DNA from: Thermasporomyces sp036564245
GTDB lineage: Bacteria > Actinomycetota > Actinomycetes > Propionibacteriales > Actinopolymorphaceae
DNA length: 64,000 nt
Direction of reading: 5' to 3'
Assembly (NCBI GenBank): GCA_036564245.1
Contig: DATCKU010000086.1
Coordinates: 1 to 64,000, forward strand
The position numbers and the translations under genes are program-made. The notes under the pieces are model-generated. The model did no database searches and was not told the DNA's origin. It saw nothing but the letters and a program-made list of their open reading frames with translations. Numbering within the stretch: the stretch's first letter is position 1; the number at the start of each line of letters is the position of its first letter. Of the stretch, positions 44,881-53,785 are shown piece by piece.

Positions 44881-45802
44881 CTACCAGCCAAGCTCGTTGC
44901 AGCCGATGTGGTTGGCTGGCTCGACTTGCAGCGTGGCATGCGCGATCCCGTGCCGCTTCCGCAACAGGTCTCGAGCCTGGTCCAGGACGTCGTGGGTACG
45001 GGACTCGTCGACTGTGACCAAGTGCGCGGTTGCGACGTACATCCTTGAGGTCAGCGTCCACACGTGCAGGTCGTGTACGTCGTGGACGCCGCGGATGCTC
45101 GCGAGGTCAGCCGCGACAGCGTGTGCGTCCATCCCCTCGGGCACGTGCTGGGCGAGGACGGCGAAGACCTGTCTGCCCAGACCACTGCCCGTACGACAAC
45201 GAACCCGCCGATCCCGACGGCCACCACCGTGTCCCACAGCACCATCCCGGTCGCGAGGACCAGCAGACCGGCCACGATCACGCCGACCGAGCCAGCGGCG
45301 TCCGCGATTACCTCGAGGTAGGCGCCTTTGACGTTCAGGTTCTCCGACGCTCCGGCCCGCAGGAGCAGCATCGCAGCGATGTTCACGACCAGCCCGAGGC
45401 CACCGACGACCAGCATGGGAGCTGTCGCGACGGCGACGGGTGCGGCGTCCATCCGACCGATCGCCTCGACCACGATGAAGGCTGCAACAGCCAGCATCAC
45501 GAGTACGGCAAGACCCGAGGCGAAGATCTCCGCCCGGTAGGACCCGTAGGTTCTGCGACCAGTGGTGTCCGGCCGGGCAGCCACGCGGATGGCGAGCAAC
45601 GCAGCCCAACCGTCACTACGTCTGCGGCCATGTGCCCGGCATCTGACAGCAAGGCCAGCGAACCGGAGAGCAGCCCGAACACCGACTCGACCACGCAGAA
45701 CCCAGCGTCCAGCGCGAAGGCGGCCGCGAGTCGCCACCGATGCTGCGCTCCTGGGTGGGCAGCGACCGGCCCGCCAGGTCCATGCGCATGACCGTGGCCC
45801 AT
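44881..45802 (-). pseudogene. CzcD-type CDF zinc/cobalt/cadmium exporter, two frameshifts
   Basis: From ATG 45802: MGHGHAHGPGG, a His-rich start, then SLALLSDAGHMAADVVTVGL with the transport HxxxD site. One base is missing near 45598-45606 (CTGCG for CTGGCG), after which ALLAIRVAARPDTTGRRTYG continues through the membrane helices. A second single-base loss near 45176-45183 precedes LGRQVFAVLAQHVPEGMDAH and the cytosolic domain ending HLHVWTLTSRMYVATAHLV. Repairing two bases gives a normal protein of about 306 residues. It is the last gene of the metal operon and starts with a one-base stop/start overlap. Confidence 0.8.
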
Positions 45803-46620
45803 CAGCCGCTCCCCTCAGGGGTGCCGGTATGAGGGCGGGCAGCCGCGGACTCGGCCGTCTGGTCGCGGGTGCACCAATCACGACCTGGTGCGCATCCGCA
45901 GGTGTCAGGTCCGGCCGCGGCGAGGGACTCGGCAGTGGCGGTGACAGGAAGACTCGTGCAGCACGCGTCGCCGCGCCACGCTTCGACACCTTCCTTCACC
46001 GCGAACCCAGCGATGACCAGGGCAGCCAGTGGGTCGGCCCAGGACCAGCCGAAGAGACTGTTCAACGCCAGCCCAACGAGCAGGACCGCTGACAGGTAGG
46101 TGCACAGCAGGGTTTGCTTCGAGTCCGCGACTGCGCTGGCTGAGCCCAGCTGGCGGCCGGCGCGGCGCTGGGCATAGGACAGGACAGGCATGACTGCCAG
46201 GGAAAGTGCGGCCAGCACCAACCCGACCGTGGAGTGCTCCGCCTCGCCCGCCCCGAGCAGGCTCCGGATGGACTCGACGGCTACGTAGCCGGCCAGGGCG
46301 AAGAACGAGATCGCGATGATCCGCAGAGCGCGGCGTTCTCGGGCTTCGGGTGTCGCCGGGTCGCGGGCGGAGAACTGCCACGCCACAGCCGCGGCAGAAG
46401 ACACCTCGATCACCGAGTCCAGGCCGAACCCGATCAGTGCCATCGAGGAGGCGAAGGTGCCAGCGATGATCGCCACGACAGCCTCGATCACGTTGTAGGA
46501 GATCGTGGCCATGACGAGCCACCGGATTCGCCGAGCAAGCTGGTTGCGACGTTCGAGCTCGGTCGCCACCGGAAGGCGCTCGGTTGACAGCCGTTCCACC
46601 AGGCCCGAGAGCCCAGCCAT
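45802..46620 (-). CDS. CDF-like cation transporter with Cys-rich tail
   Basis: 272 residues from ATG 46620. About six membrane segments; the second carries GFGLDSVIEVSSAAAV, where the Asp and Glu form the metal site of this CDF branch. After the last helix comes KEGVEAWRGDACCTSLP and a cysteine-rich tail (CGCAPGRDWC) likely to bind metal. Stop and start codons overlap by one base with the regulator upstream and with czcD downstream, so the three are one translational unit. Confidence 0.85.
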   Translation of the reverse strand: MAGLSGLVERLSTERLPVATELERRNQLARRIRWLVMATISYNVIEAVVAIIAGTFASSMALIGFGLDSVIEVSSAAAVAWQFSARDPATPEARERRALRIIAISFFALAGYVAVESIRSLLGAGEAEHSTVGLVLAALSLAVMPVLSYAQRRAGRQLGSASAVADSKQTLLCTYLSAVLLVGLALNSLFGWSWADPLAALVIAGFAVKEGVEAWRGDACCTSLPVTATAESLAAAGPDTCGCAPGRDWCTRDQTAESAAARPHTGTPEGSG

Positions 46621-46952
46621 CAGCAGCACCCTTTGGACTCGGCATCCGGGCACGCGGCCGGGTCGGTTGCCAGTACGAGCGCCAGCAGGTCGTCCAACGC
46701 GTGTGCGATCTTCACGTCCGCCAGCTCGTACCTCGTCCGGCGCCCGTCTGGGATCGCCACCACCAGCCCGCAGCCCCGCAGGCAGGCCAGGTGGTTGGAC
46801 AGGTTGGTTCGAGAGACTCCGAGCAGCTCGGCCATGTCTGCCGGGTACGCCGCGCCGTCGCGCAGGGCCAGCAGGATCCGCGCTCGGGTCGGATCGGACA
46901 ACGCGTGCCCGAACCGGGCCAGCACCTCGCCGTGGGTCGCCACTTGCAGCAT
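46620..46952 (-). CDS. cmtR: CmtR-like ArsR metal sensor (Cd/Pb type)
   Basis: 110 residues from ATG 46952. The winged helix matches Mycobacterium tuberculosis CmtR: LSNHLACLRGCGLVVA with cysteines at positions 57 and 61, the exact CmtR ligands. A C-terminal Cys101 (DPAACPD) matches the third ligand, and two more cysteines end the protein. CmtR releases DNA on binding cadmium or lead. Upstream lies TACTGTACTATCA, a likely promoter/operator. An ATG at 47042 is in frame, but the CmtR start matches 46952. Confidence 0.88.
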   Translation of the reverse strand: MLQVATHGEVLARFGHALSDPTRARILLALRDGAAYPADMAELLGVSRTNLSNHLACLRGCGLVVAIPDGRRTRYELADVKIAHALDDLLALVLATDPAACPDAESKGCC

Positions 46953-47088
46953 GGAGGTGATAGTACAGTATTTGCTGAACTCAGGGAATGCTGAATCGTC
47001 CCGTTCGGAGCGTTCCGGCAACCGGGCCCGTGCTCGGCTCATGTACGTAGGTCTGTCGTAGGTCTACAGGCCTGTCGGAGGTGGACTA

Positions 47089-47137
47089 CGTGCCGACACG
47101 TGTTGCAGGTCCGACAGGCGTAGTGCACATGGTCATT
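47089..47137 (-). repeat. Dispersed 49-nt 3'-end element, copy 7
   Basis: On the − strand it begins AATGACCA at 47137, 45 bases after the stop of the DUF6528 gene, and ends TCGGCACG. The hairpin arms CCTGTCGGA (47071-47079) and TCCGACAGG (47110-47118) are perfect and enclose ACGTG/CACGT. Confidence 0.85.
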
Positions 47138-47182
47138 TTGGGAGCCGGGTGAGGACGTGCCGGCCGCAGAGCGCGCCTTGGG

Positions 47183-48199
47183 TCAGTTCGTGGTCTCAGG
47201 TGGCGGCGCGTGCCACCAGCGAGCCTTGTAGATCTGCGAGCCGTGCAACGTGAGCCGCTCCGTGCGGTTGTACAAGGTCACCGTGTCCGTGCACCACGTG
47301 CAGAGGTTCCCCGTCTGGACGTACGTCGTGAGCACCTGCCCCGACTCCGCGTCGTCACCTACGGACTTGACGGCGTTCCGGTTGATCTTCTTGGCACCCC
47401 GGTAGTCCTGCGTGAAGGTGTCCGCGCTGACCGAGTACTGGTAGACCTGCGAGCCGGTGGTGATCCACAGCCGGTCAGGGTCGGCTGCCACCGGCGTCAG
47501 GTCGTGGCCGTACGGAGTGGGCAGCGCCGTCCGGCGTACCTCGGTGAGCGTGGGTGCATCTGGGGTTCCGCCGAGGCGGTAGGCGACAAGCTCCTGCCCG
47601 CCCAACGCCCACAGCAGCGCTCGTTCCGCGTCCCAGTACACGCCGTGAGCGTCGTGCAGGTCGACCTCGACATACGTGGACGAGCGTGGTCCCTGTGACG
47701 CGGTGTAGATGCGCAGCCATCCACCGGTGCTTGCGACAACCGCGACGTTCCCGTCCGGCAACAACTCCATGCTGTGCGGGTTGGGCCCGCGACCCAGGCT
47801 CGTCGCCCAGTACGGCGTGCCCTCCGGATAGGCCACGACGGCGAGGAGTCCGTACGAGTCGGTGGTGAGCAAGTACGGCTTGTCGTCGCGGTAGCGCAGC
47901 TTGGCTTCGTCCGGCAGTCCCCAGCTGGACGCCAGGTCGTCCAGCCCGTTCGCCGCGCTGGGGCGCCACTGCCATCGGATCGTGGCGTTCTCGAAGCTCT
48001 CCCGGTCAGACGCCAGGACGAGAATCCGGTCCGTCGCCTGCTCGGTGATGACGATGGAGGCCGCGCTGTCACCGGCGGCAGGTGGGAGGGCGGAGGCCGT
48101 GGTCGCCCCGCTCGCCGTCATCGTGACGGCCAGCCCGACCGCCGCGAAGCCGACGCGAAGAAATGCGCGTCGGTGAACTCGACGGAATCCGAAAGCCAT
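47183..48199 (-). CDS. Secreted DUF6528 beta-propeller-like protein
   Basis: 338 residues. A signal peptide with HRRAFLRVGFAAVGLAV suggests Tat export. The mature part is strand-rich with repeated W/Y motifs: SIVITEQATDRILVLASD, then YGLLAVVAYPEG, PNPHSMELLPDGNVAVVAS and YGHDLTPVAADPDRLWITTG. This is a propeller pattern of the DUF6528 family. A CTW-C-T pair near the C-terminus may form a disulfide. AGGAG lies 6 bases before the ATG at 48199. Confidence 0.8.
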   Translation of the reverse strand: MAFGFRRVHRRAFLRVGFAAVGLAVTMTASGATTASALPPAAGDSAASIVITEQATDRILVLASDRESFENATIRWQWRPSAANGLDDLASSWGLPDEAKLRYRDDKPYLLTTDSYGLLAVVAYPEGTPYWATSLGRGPNPHSMELLPDGNVAVVASTGGWLRIYTASQGPRSSTYVEVDLHDAHGVYWDAERALLWALGGQELVAYRLGGTPDAPTLTEVRRTALPTPYGHDLTPVAADPDRLWITTGSQVYQYSVSADTFTQDYRGAKKINRNAVKSVGDDAESGQVLTTYVQTGNLCTWCTDTVTLYNRTERLTLHGSQIYKARWWHAPPPETTN

Positions 48200-48319
48200 G
48201 AGCTACTCCTCCCGTGTCGGTGGGACGAAACCGATTCTTCGCGCGAGATGACTGGGCAGAAGGCCCTTGTCGAAGGCGGTCGGCGGTCGGCGCGTGTCCT
48301 TCACGGGGAGACCGACCCC

Positions 48320-49894
48320 CTACTGCTCGACCTGCTGGATACCGGGAACGCCCGCCTCGAGATGGACGCTCGCCGCTGTCTCCAGGGGCGCGCCTGGCTG
48401 CGACACGTACGGAACGATTCGATAGTCGGCACGCCACGTGGTAGGTGTGACTTCGCATCGCACGTATCCGCGCTGGGAGTTGTGGAAGTGCATGTGAGGG
48501 TTCTCCCGCAACCAGGTCTGGCCTAGAGAGTCCATGGGCTGGCCATCCCGACCGGAGCTGATCGACGTGCCGAGGAATTCGACACCGATGATGGGCGAGG
48601 ACAGGTCTTCGAAGTCCACATGCAGGTCTGCAGCCACACTGCGGTGAGCGTCTCCGGTGATGACGACGAGGTTGTCCACTCCTCGCTCGTGGACTCCGTC
48701 GAACAAACGCTGCCGGGCCGCGGCGTACCCGTCCCAGGTGTCCATGCCGTAACGCTCTTCGGGACCATCTGTGTGGTCGGCCTTCATGATGAAGATCTGG
48801 TTGCCGATGACGTTCCACGTCGCCGACGAGCTGGCCAGGCCGTCGAGCAGCCACGCTTCTTGCGCGGCGCCAAGCATCGTGCGCTGCGGGTTCCAGCGGT
48901 CGGCGGGATCGGTGAGCTGGACGTCCCGGAACTGTCGCGTGTCGAGCATGTCGAGCTGGGCAAGCCGACCGAAGGAGAATCTGCGATACAGCCGCATGTC
49001 GGGACCGTCCGGCATGGACGCCATGCGCAGCGGCTGATGCTCGTAGAACGCCTGGAACGCTGCGGCTCGACGCTGCAGGAAGACCTGTGGGTCCTGGTCG
49101 GGTTCGTTGTCAGGCTGGGAATGCTCACTCGCCCAGTTGTTCTCGACGTCGTGGTCGTCGACGGTCACGATCCACGGGAACGCTGCATGCGCCGCCCGCA
49201 GATCTGGGTCGAGCTTGTATTGCGCGTGGCGTACGCGGTAGTCGGCCAGTGTGAAGACCTCGGCAGCTGGCAGGTGACCGCGCCCGATGCTGCCCTGGGC
49301 ACCGCCCTCGTAGATGTAGTCGCCGAGGTGGACGGCGAAGTCGACATCCTCATCGGCCATGTGGGCCAGCGCGGTGAAGTAGCCCTCTGGGAGGTTTTGG
49401 CAACTCGCGAACGCGAACGACAGCGAGCTGATCGCGGCGCCGGCGGCCGGCGCGGTCCGTGTCCGGCCAACCGGGCTGACGTAGTGTCCAGTGCGGAAGC
49501 GATACCAGTACTCATGATCTGACCGCAGGCCCGCCACTTCTACGTGGACGGAGTGTGCCAGCTGTGGTGTCGCCATTGTCGTACCAGCGCGCACGACACG
49601 ACGAAAAGCCGGGTCCTCTGCCACCTGCCAGCGCACTGGAACCCTGAGATTTGGCATGCCGCCTGTGCCGTCTGGCGCAGTTGGTTCCGGAGCAAGCCGG
49701 GTCCACAAGACGACGCCGTCCGGCAGCGGGTCGCCCGACGCCACGCCGAGTGTGAAGGGATTGTCAGCGAAGCGAGGACTCGCCCACGCTCTGCTGGGCG
49801 AGCTCAGCGCGGAATCCCATGCGAGCGCGAGTGCTCCACTACCGGCAACGGTGAGAAAGCGGCGGCGACTGGCAGCAATGGCTCGAGGCGACAT
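48320..49894 (-). CDS. PhoD-type alkaline phosphatase/phosphodiesterase
   Basis: 524 residues from ATG 49894. The Tat signal ASRRRFLTVAGSGALAL is followed by the PhoD N-terminal domain (FTLGVASGDPLPDGVVLWTRL). The metallophosphoesterase core has FASCQN, HLGDYIYEGG, TVDDHDVENNW and ITGDAHRS, the iron/calcium ligand motifs of PhoD. It releases phosphate from phosphodiesters such as teichoic acids outside the cell. GAGAGGAC precedes the start. A Pho box was not identified. Confidence 0.92.
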   Translation of the reverse strand: MSPRAIAASRRRFLTVAGSGALALAWDSALSSPSRAWASPRFADNPFTLGVASGDPLPDGVVLWTRLAPEPTAPDGTGGMPNLRVPVRWQVAEDPAFRRVVRAGTTMATPQLAHSVHVEVAGLRSDHEYWYRFRTGHYVSPVGRTRTAPAAGAAISSLSFAFASCQNLPEGYFTALAHMADEDVDFAVHLGDYIYEGGAQGSIGRGHLPAAEVFTLADYRVRHAQYKLDPDLRAAHAAFPWIVTVDDHDVENNWASEHSQPDNEPDQDPQVFLQRRAAAFQAFYEHQPLRMASMPDGPDMRLYRRFSFGRLAQLDMLDTRQFRDVQLTDPADRWNPQRTMLGAAQEAWLLDGLASSSATWNVIGNQIFIMKADHTDGPEERYGMDTWDGYAAARQRLFDGVHERGVDNLVVITGDAHRSVAADLHVDFEDLSSPIIGVEFLGTSISSGRDGQPMDSLGQTWLRENPHMHFHNSQRGYVRCEVTPTTWRADYRIVPYVSQPGAPLETAASVHLEAGVPGIQQVEQ

Positions 49895-50133
49895 GAAGCG
49901 GTCCTCTCCGAGAGGCCTGATCCGAGGGATTGCCAAGAAGCGCTGCAGGACATGGCCGTCGGCTCGACGCGAGCCGAATGGTGTCCCTAGCCGGGAACTG
50001 TGATCGACGATCAGGGCTACGTCGAGGACTCTTGGTCGAACTCGTCCCGAAACGGTCTTGTCGACCGGCTCGCACGCGATGCTGTCGTCGTGCTGCCGCG
50101 GTTGTCGCAGGCCGGTTCGGGTAGAAGCCTCGA

Positions 50134-50922
50134 ATGCCCGAGGGTCACCTGATCCATCGGTACGCCCGCGACCACGACAGGACGTTCGCTGGTGCTTCGA
50201 TTCGGGTCAGCTCGCCCCAGAAGCGTTTCCTCGCCGGGGCACGACACCTGGATGGACGCCGGCTCGAGCGGGTCGAGGCGTACGGAAAGCACTTGTTCTA
50301 CTGGTGGGAGGGGAGTGAAGTCCTGCACGTCCACCTAGGACGGCAGGGCAAGTTCCTTCCCGTACGTCCGGACACACCACCTCTTGCCCAGGCACGACTC
50401 CGGCTGGAGGGACCGGAGGCCGGAGTTGACCTCGTGGCCCCTCTAGCGTGTGAGCTCGTCGGCCCGGAAGGGCGGGAGAGGATCGTCAGCAGGCTTGGAC
50501 CGGATCCGCTTCGCCACGACGCAAGCCCCGAGAGGGCCTTCGCAGCGGTCGCGGGGAGTCCTCGCATGATCGGAGCCCTCGTGCTCGACCAGTCCGTCAT
50601 GTCGGGTGTGGGGAACGTGCTTCGTGCCGAAGGGCTGTTTCTCACCGGACTCCACCCGACAGTCCAGGGGAGCGCTGTTTCCCGCGACGACTTCGACTCG
50701 TTGTGGTCGCATCTCACGCTGACCATGCGACGAGCCCGGGACGAAGGTCGCATCATCACGTTCCGTCCGGCTGGGCGGGACGTACACACGATTCCGGAGT
50801 CGGAAGGCCGGTACGTCTACAAGCAACAACGCTGCCGACGCTGCGGTACTCCCGTGGAGACTGGTGAACTGGCAGGCCGAATGGCGTACGTCTGTCCACG
50901 CGACCAGCCGCCACCCAGCTGA
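50134..50922 (+). CDS. Fpg/Nei-family DNA glycosylase
   Basis: 262 residues. It starts MPEGHLIHRYARDH, with the catalytic Pro2-Glu3, and has the helix-two-turn-helix (LDQSVMSGVGNVLRAE) and a C-terminal zinc ribbon. The ribbon reads CRRC, 16 residues, then CPRD: the fourth ligand, normally cysteine, is aspartate, so the zinc site is altered. Nei-type enzymes remove oxidised pyrimidines and cut at abasic sites. It stands alone on the + strand. Confidence 0.88.
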   Translation: MPEGHLIHRYARDHDRTFAGASIRVSSPQKRFLAGARHLDGRRLERVEAYGKHLFYWWEGSEVLHVHLGRQGKFLPVRPDTPPLAQARLRLEGPEAGVDLVAPLACELVGPEGRERIVSRLGPDPLRHDASPERAFAAVAGSPRMIGALVLDQSVMSGVGNVLRAEGLFLTGLHPTVQGSAVSRDDFDSLWSHLTLTMRRARDEGRIITFRPAGRDVHTIPESEGRYVYKQQRCRRCGTPVETGELAGRMAYVCPRDQPPPS

Positions 50923-50985
50923 GCGGTTGCTTGCCGGCATCCGCGGCGGGGCCCGGCTTGTCGGGCAGGGCCCCGCCGGCTCGGC

Positions 50986-52083
50986 TTAGCTGACCAGCCC
51001 GAGCCGCTCGGCAAACGCGCCGACCAGCAGGTCTGCGCCCTTCAGCTGCGACGTGGTCGCGGCGTCCAGGAGGCCACCGTGCTTGCGGGCGTACGACGCG
51101 CCGGCCGAGGGCCCGAGCGGGACCACGATGCCTGGCTGGTCGGGCTGATAGGTCGCCAGGTCAGCGGAGGATCCGGCCTCGAGGAGTGTGCGGATGTTGG
51201 CGGCCACCACCTCGGCGTGCGCGCTGGCCGCGGCGGCCTTCTTCGCCTCCGAGATCGCGGTGATGTCGCCCAACGCGAAGACGCGGTCCGCGCCAGCGAG
51301 CCGCAGGTCCGGCGTGACGTCGAGGCGCCCGTTCGGCTGACGGGCGGCGGCCAGCTCGTCCGCGAGGTAGTCGGTGACGACCGAGCCGCCGAAGCAACGG
51401 AACCAGATGTCGGCGGCGAGCGTACGACCCGACTGAGTGGTCACCGTGAACGGCTTGAACGTCCCGGGATCGGAGACCGGCTCCACGGTCAAGGTCGTGC
51501 CGAGCACGAGCTCCACACCGAGCTCGGCGAGCTGGCGACGCAGCTCGGCGCGGAACTCGTCGGGAAAGTCCTCGCCGGTGATGACGTCGCGGCCACGGTC
51601 CACGATCGTCACCGCCTTGTCCGGGAACGCGGCCCGGATCTCGCCGGCGAGCTCCAAGCCCACCGGTCCGGCGCCGAGTAGGAGGATGCGGTCGGCGGCC
51701 GCGAGCTGCTCGTGCGCGGTTCGCAGCCGTTCCTTGGCCGCTGCGCTGTCGTCGACGTCCAGCTTCGCCGGGAACGGATAGGTCGAGCCGGTCGCGAGCA
51801 CGATGAAGTCGCTGGCCAACCAGGCGCCGGAGCCCAGCTCGACGCCGTCCGGTGTGACCCGTACGGCGCGGTCGCGCACGATCCGGCCGCGGCTGAGCAG
51901 GCGGTCGTACGGGAGGAAGATCCGGCCCGCCCATGCCGGGTCGACGAGGGCGCGTAGGGCGGCGACGTTGTGGAAGAAGGTGTCGCGCGGCTCGACCAGG
52001 ACCACGTCCGCGACGTCGTCCAGCTTCTTCGCGACCGCGGTTCCGCCATATCCGCCGCCCACCACGGTGACGGTTGCATTCAT
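50986..52083 (-). CDS. FAD/NAD(P)-dependent oxidoreductase (NDH-2/AIF-like)
   Basis: 365 residues with two Rossmann motifs: VTVVGGGYGGTAVAKKL for FAD and ILLLGAGPVGLELAGEI for NAD(P)H. RVFALGDITA near residue 270 closes the FAD site. The size and lack of a membrane helix match the FSP1/AMID-like branch rather than true NDH-2. It is divergent from a MarR gene across an operator-rich 87-base gap and is probably its target. Confidence 0.85.
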   Translation of the reverse strand: MNATVTVVGGGYGGTAVAKKLDDVADVVLVEPRDTFFHNVAALRALVDPAWAGRIFLPYDRLLSRGRIVRDRAVRVTPDGVELGSGAWLASDFIVLATGSTYPFPAKLDVDDSAAAKERLRTAHEQLAAADRILLLGAGPVGLELAGEIRAAFPDKAVTIVDRGRDVITGEDFPDEFRAELRRQLAELGVELVLGTTLTVEPVSDPGTFKPFTVTTQSGRTLAADIWFRCFGGSVVTDYLADELAAARQPNGRLDVTPDLRLAGADRVFALGDITAISEAKKAAAASAHAEVVAANIRTLLEAGSSADLATYQPDQPGIVVPLGPSAGASYARKHGGLLDAATTSQLKGADLLVGAFAERLGLVS

Positions 52084-52092
52084 CTGGACTCC

Positions 52093-52136
52093 TAGTTCGT
52101 ATTACATATAGTTGGTAGTACGAACTACAATAGTTC
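52093..52136. promoter_or_regulatory. Overlapping palindromes between oxidoreductase and marR
   Basis: TAGTTCGTA (52093-52101) is the inverse of TACGAACTA (52119-52127). GTAGT-ACGA-ACTAC (52115-52128) and GAACTA-CAA-TAGTTC (52122-52136) are also perfect. Three TAGTTC half-sites in an intergenic region shared by a MarR gene and its divergent neighbour point to a MarR operator controlling both. Confidence 0.75.
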
Positions 52137-52170
52137 GGAGTGCCAACGATCCGCAAGTAGACTTTCGGGC

Positions 52171-52569
52171 ATGGGCTCGGTGGCGGACGCGTTGGTGCGT
52201 ATCTCGCGCCTCGTTGATCGCGTGTTCACCGAGGTCGCCCGGGAGCAGGGCCTCACCCCACAACAGGTGCACCTGCTGTGCCTGGTGGACGCTCGCGCAG
52301 TCGGGATGAAGGAGCTCGCCGAGGCGCTTGATCTGGAGAAGTCGAGCCTCACCGGCCTGGTGGACCGAGTCGCCCGACGCAGGCTGGTCACCCGCATCCC
52401 CGACGAGCACGACCGGCGCGCGTGCCGCGTCACCGTCACCGACGAGGGCGCACGGGTTTCCGCGATCTGTCACCGCGAGGTCGTGCGGCGCCTCGAGGCG
52501 ATGGCCGACCACATGGCCGACGCCGACAAGCAGACCCTCGCGAAGCTAGTCGCGCAGCTGTCGGACTAG
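52171..52569 (+). CDS. MarR-family transcriptional regulator
   Basis: 132 residues. Winged helix with LTPQQVHLLCLVDARAVGMKELAEAL, the recognition helix EKSSLTGLVDRVARRRLV and the MarR wing signature DEHDRRACRVTVT. It likely senses a phenolic or oxidant and represses the divergent oxidoreductase and itself. ATG 52171 is 7 bases after TAGACT (52158-52163), a leaderless layout. Confidence 0.9.
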   Translation: MGSVADALVRISRLVDRVFTEVAREQGLTPQQVHLLCLVDARAVGMKELAEALDLEKSSLTGLVDRVARRRLVTRIPDEHDRRACRVTVTDEGARVSAICHREVVRRLEAMADHMADADKQTLAKLVAQLSD

Positions 52570-52592
52570 CCGGCCCACGTCGTCACACCCAT

Positions 52593-53033
52593 TCACACCG
52601 GCCAGAAGTATTCGAGGTCGTCTGGCACGTCGGGAAAGAACCGCCGGTACCACTCGGGGTTCTTCCGCAGCAGCGCCGACTGGTGAGACCGGTGCAACCG
52701 CTCGTCCCCCAGCCACGGCGGCGCCAGGCCCAACCTGACTAGCTCGTCCTGGCGTCGCGCACGTCCCTTCCTGGCGTACTCGAGGAGCTTCTCCTCCACG
52801 GTGTCGACGTGCCCGCGTGCTCGCCACTCGGCGCAGATCGCTGCACCGTAGGAGATCAGCGCTTCCTCGTACCCTCGCCACATTCGTACGGCAGGGTGGT
52901 TCTGCCATCCGTACGTCGGGATATGGCAGACCCGCAGGATCACCAAGGCCTCGGACCGCTGGTTGCCCAGTCGCTTGGGGTCCAGGACCCTCGCCGTCTC
53001 GCTGAAGTCGGCGTACGGAAGGAAGGTCTGCAC
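52593..53033 (-). CDS. MSMEG_6728-type conserved protein
   Basis: 146 residues from GTG 53033. It begins VQTFLPYADFSETARVLDPK and continues RLGNQRSEALVILR, with YGWQNHPAVRMWRGYEEALI and KNPEWYRRFFP. This conserved family resembles the pyrimidine-dimer DNA glycosylase (endonuclease V type) fold; activity is not proven. It is convergent with marR, with 23 bases between the stops. Confidence 0.8.
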   Translation of the reverse strand: MQTFLPYADFSETARVLDPKRLGNQRSEALVILRVCHIPTYGWQNHPAVRMWRGYEEALISYGAAICAEWRARGHVDTVEEKLLEYARKGRARRQDELVRLGLAPPWLGDERLHRSHQSALLRKNPEWYRRFFPDVPDDLEYFWPV

Positions 53034-53076
53034 CGTGGGGTGATACCCGCGGTGACGGGCATGGGCATGACGGCCG

Positions 53077-53556
53077 TCAGTGCCGCTCCGGGGCGTGTGT
53101 CATGACGATGAGATCCGACATCGTGCCGTCCGGCTCTCGCACCGCATCACGAATCGTCCTGGTGGTGCGGAATCCCTCTGTCTCGTAGAGAGCCCGAGCC
53201 CTGTGGTTGTGCCGCTTGACGTCCAGCCAGACTTGCCGTGCGTGGTGGTGCCCGTAGGCGCGCTCGACCGCCGCTTTGAGCAGGGAACGCCCAAGTCCTT
53301 TGCCGCGCGACGCCGGACCCACCACCAGTCGCCTGATCTCGATCACCTGGTCGGGGTTGTGCAGGTCAGCGAGGACGACGAAACCCACGATGGTCGAGCC
53401 TTCGACGGCAAGCAGATGCTCCTGGGTGGGATCGGAGAGCGCCTTTTCGTGCCAGGCGGCGCCGGTGTCACACAACCACTCCCGAGTGTCCGCCGCCGTC
53501 TCCAACGCAACGACGTGAGGGATGTCGTCCACGGTGGTGGGTCGGATGGTCGGCAT
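53077..53556 (-). CDS. GNAT-family N-acetyltransferase
   Basis: 159 residues from ATG 53556. The acetyl-CoA motif A is RRLVVGPASRGKGLGRSLL, followed by VWLDVKRHNHRARALYETEGF. The substrate is unknown. TACCCT (53568-53563) ends 6 bases before the start, so initiation is probably leaderless; the longer upstream frame is not protein-like. Confidence 0.85.
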   Translation of the reverse strand: MPTIRPTTVDDIPHVVALETAADTREWLCDTGAAWHEKALSDPTQEHLLAVEGSTIVGFVVLADLHNPDQVIEIRRLVVGPASRGKGLGRSLLKAAVERAYGHHHARQVWLDVKRHNHRARALYETEGFRTTRTIRDAVREPDGTMSDLIVMTHAPERH

Positions 53557-53785
53557 GGCGGCAGGGTAGCTGTCGTCTGTGTCAGACGGCCCCTCGTTTG
53601 TGTCGTACGCCGCTGGCCCCACGTCCGCGACGAGGTCGCCGGGGACTGGCGTGTCGGCTCGGCGGCACGACCGGTCTGTGTGAACTACGGGCTCCGGGGA
53701 AATATGCGCACAGACGACGTCCAATCGGCACCCCGGCCGCTGGGCGGGGAGCCGCTATCAGGTATGCGAAGAAGGGGGAATTGCC

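Noticed and set aside
49999..50152. Small frame starting GTG just upstream of the Nei gene
   Set aside because: The peptide (VIDDQGYVEDSWSNSS) has no ribosome site, overlaps the nei start out of frame, and resembles nothing I know.
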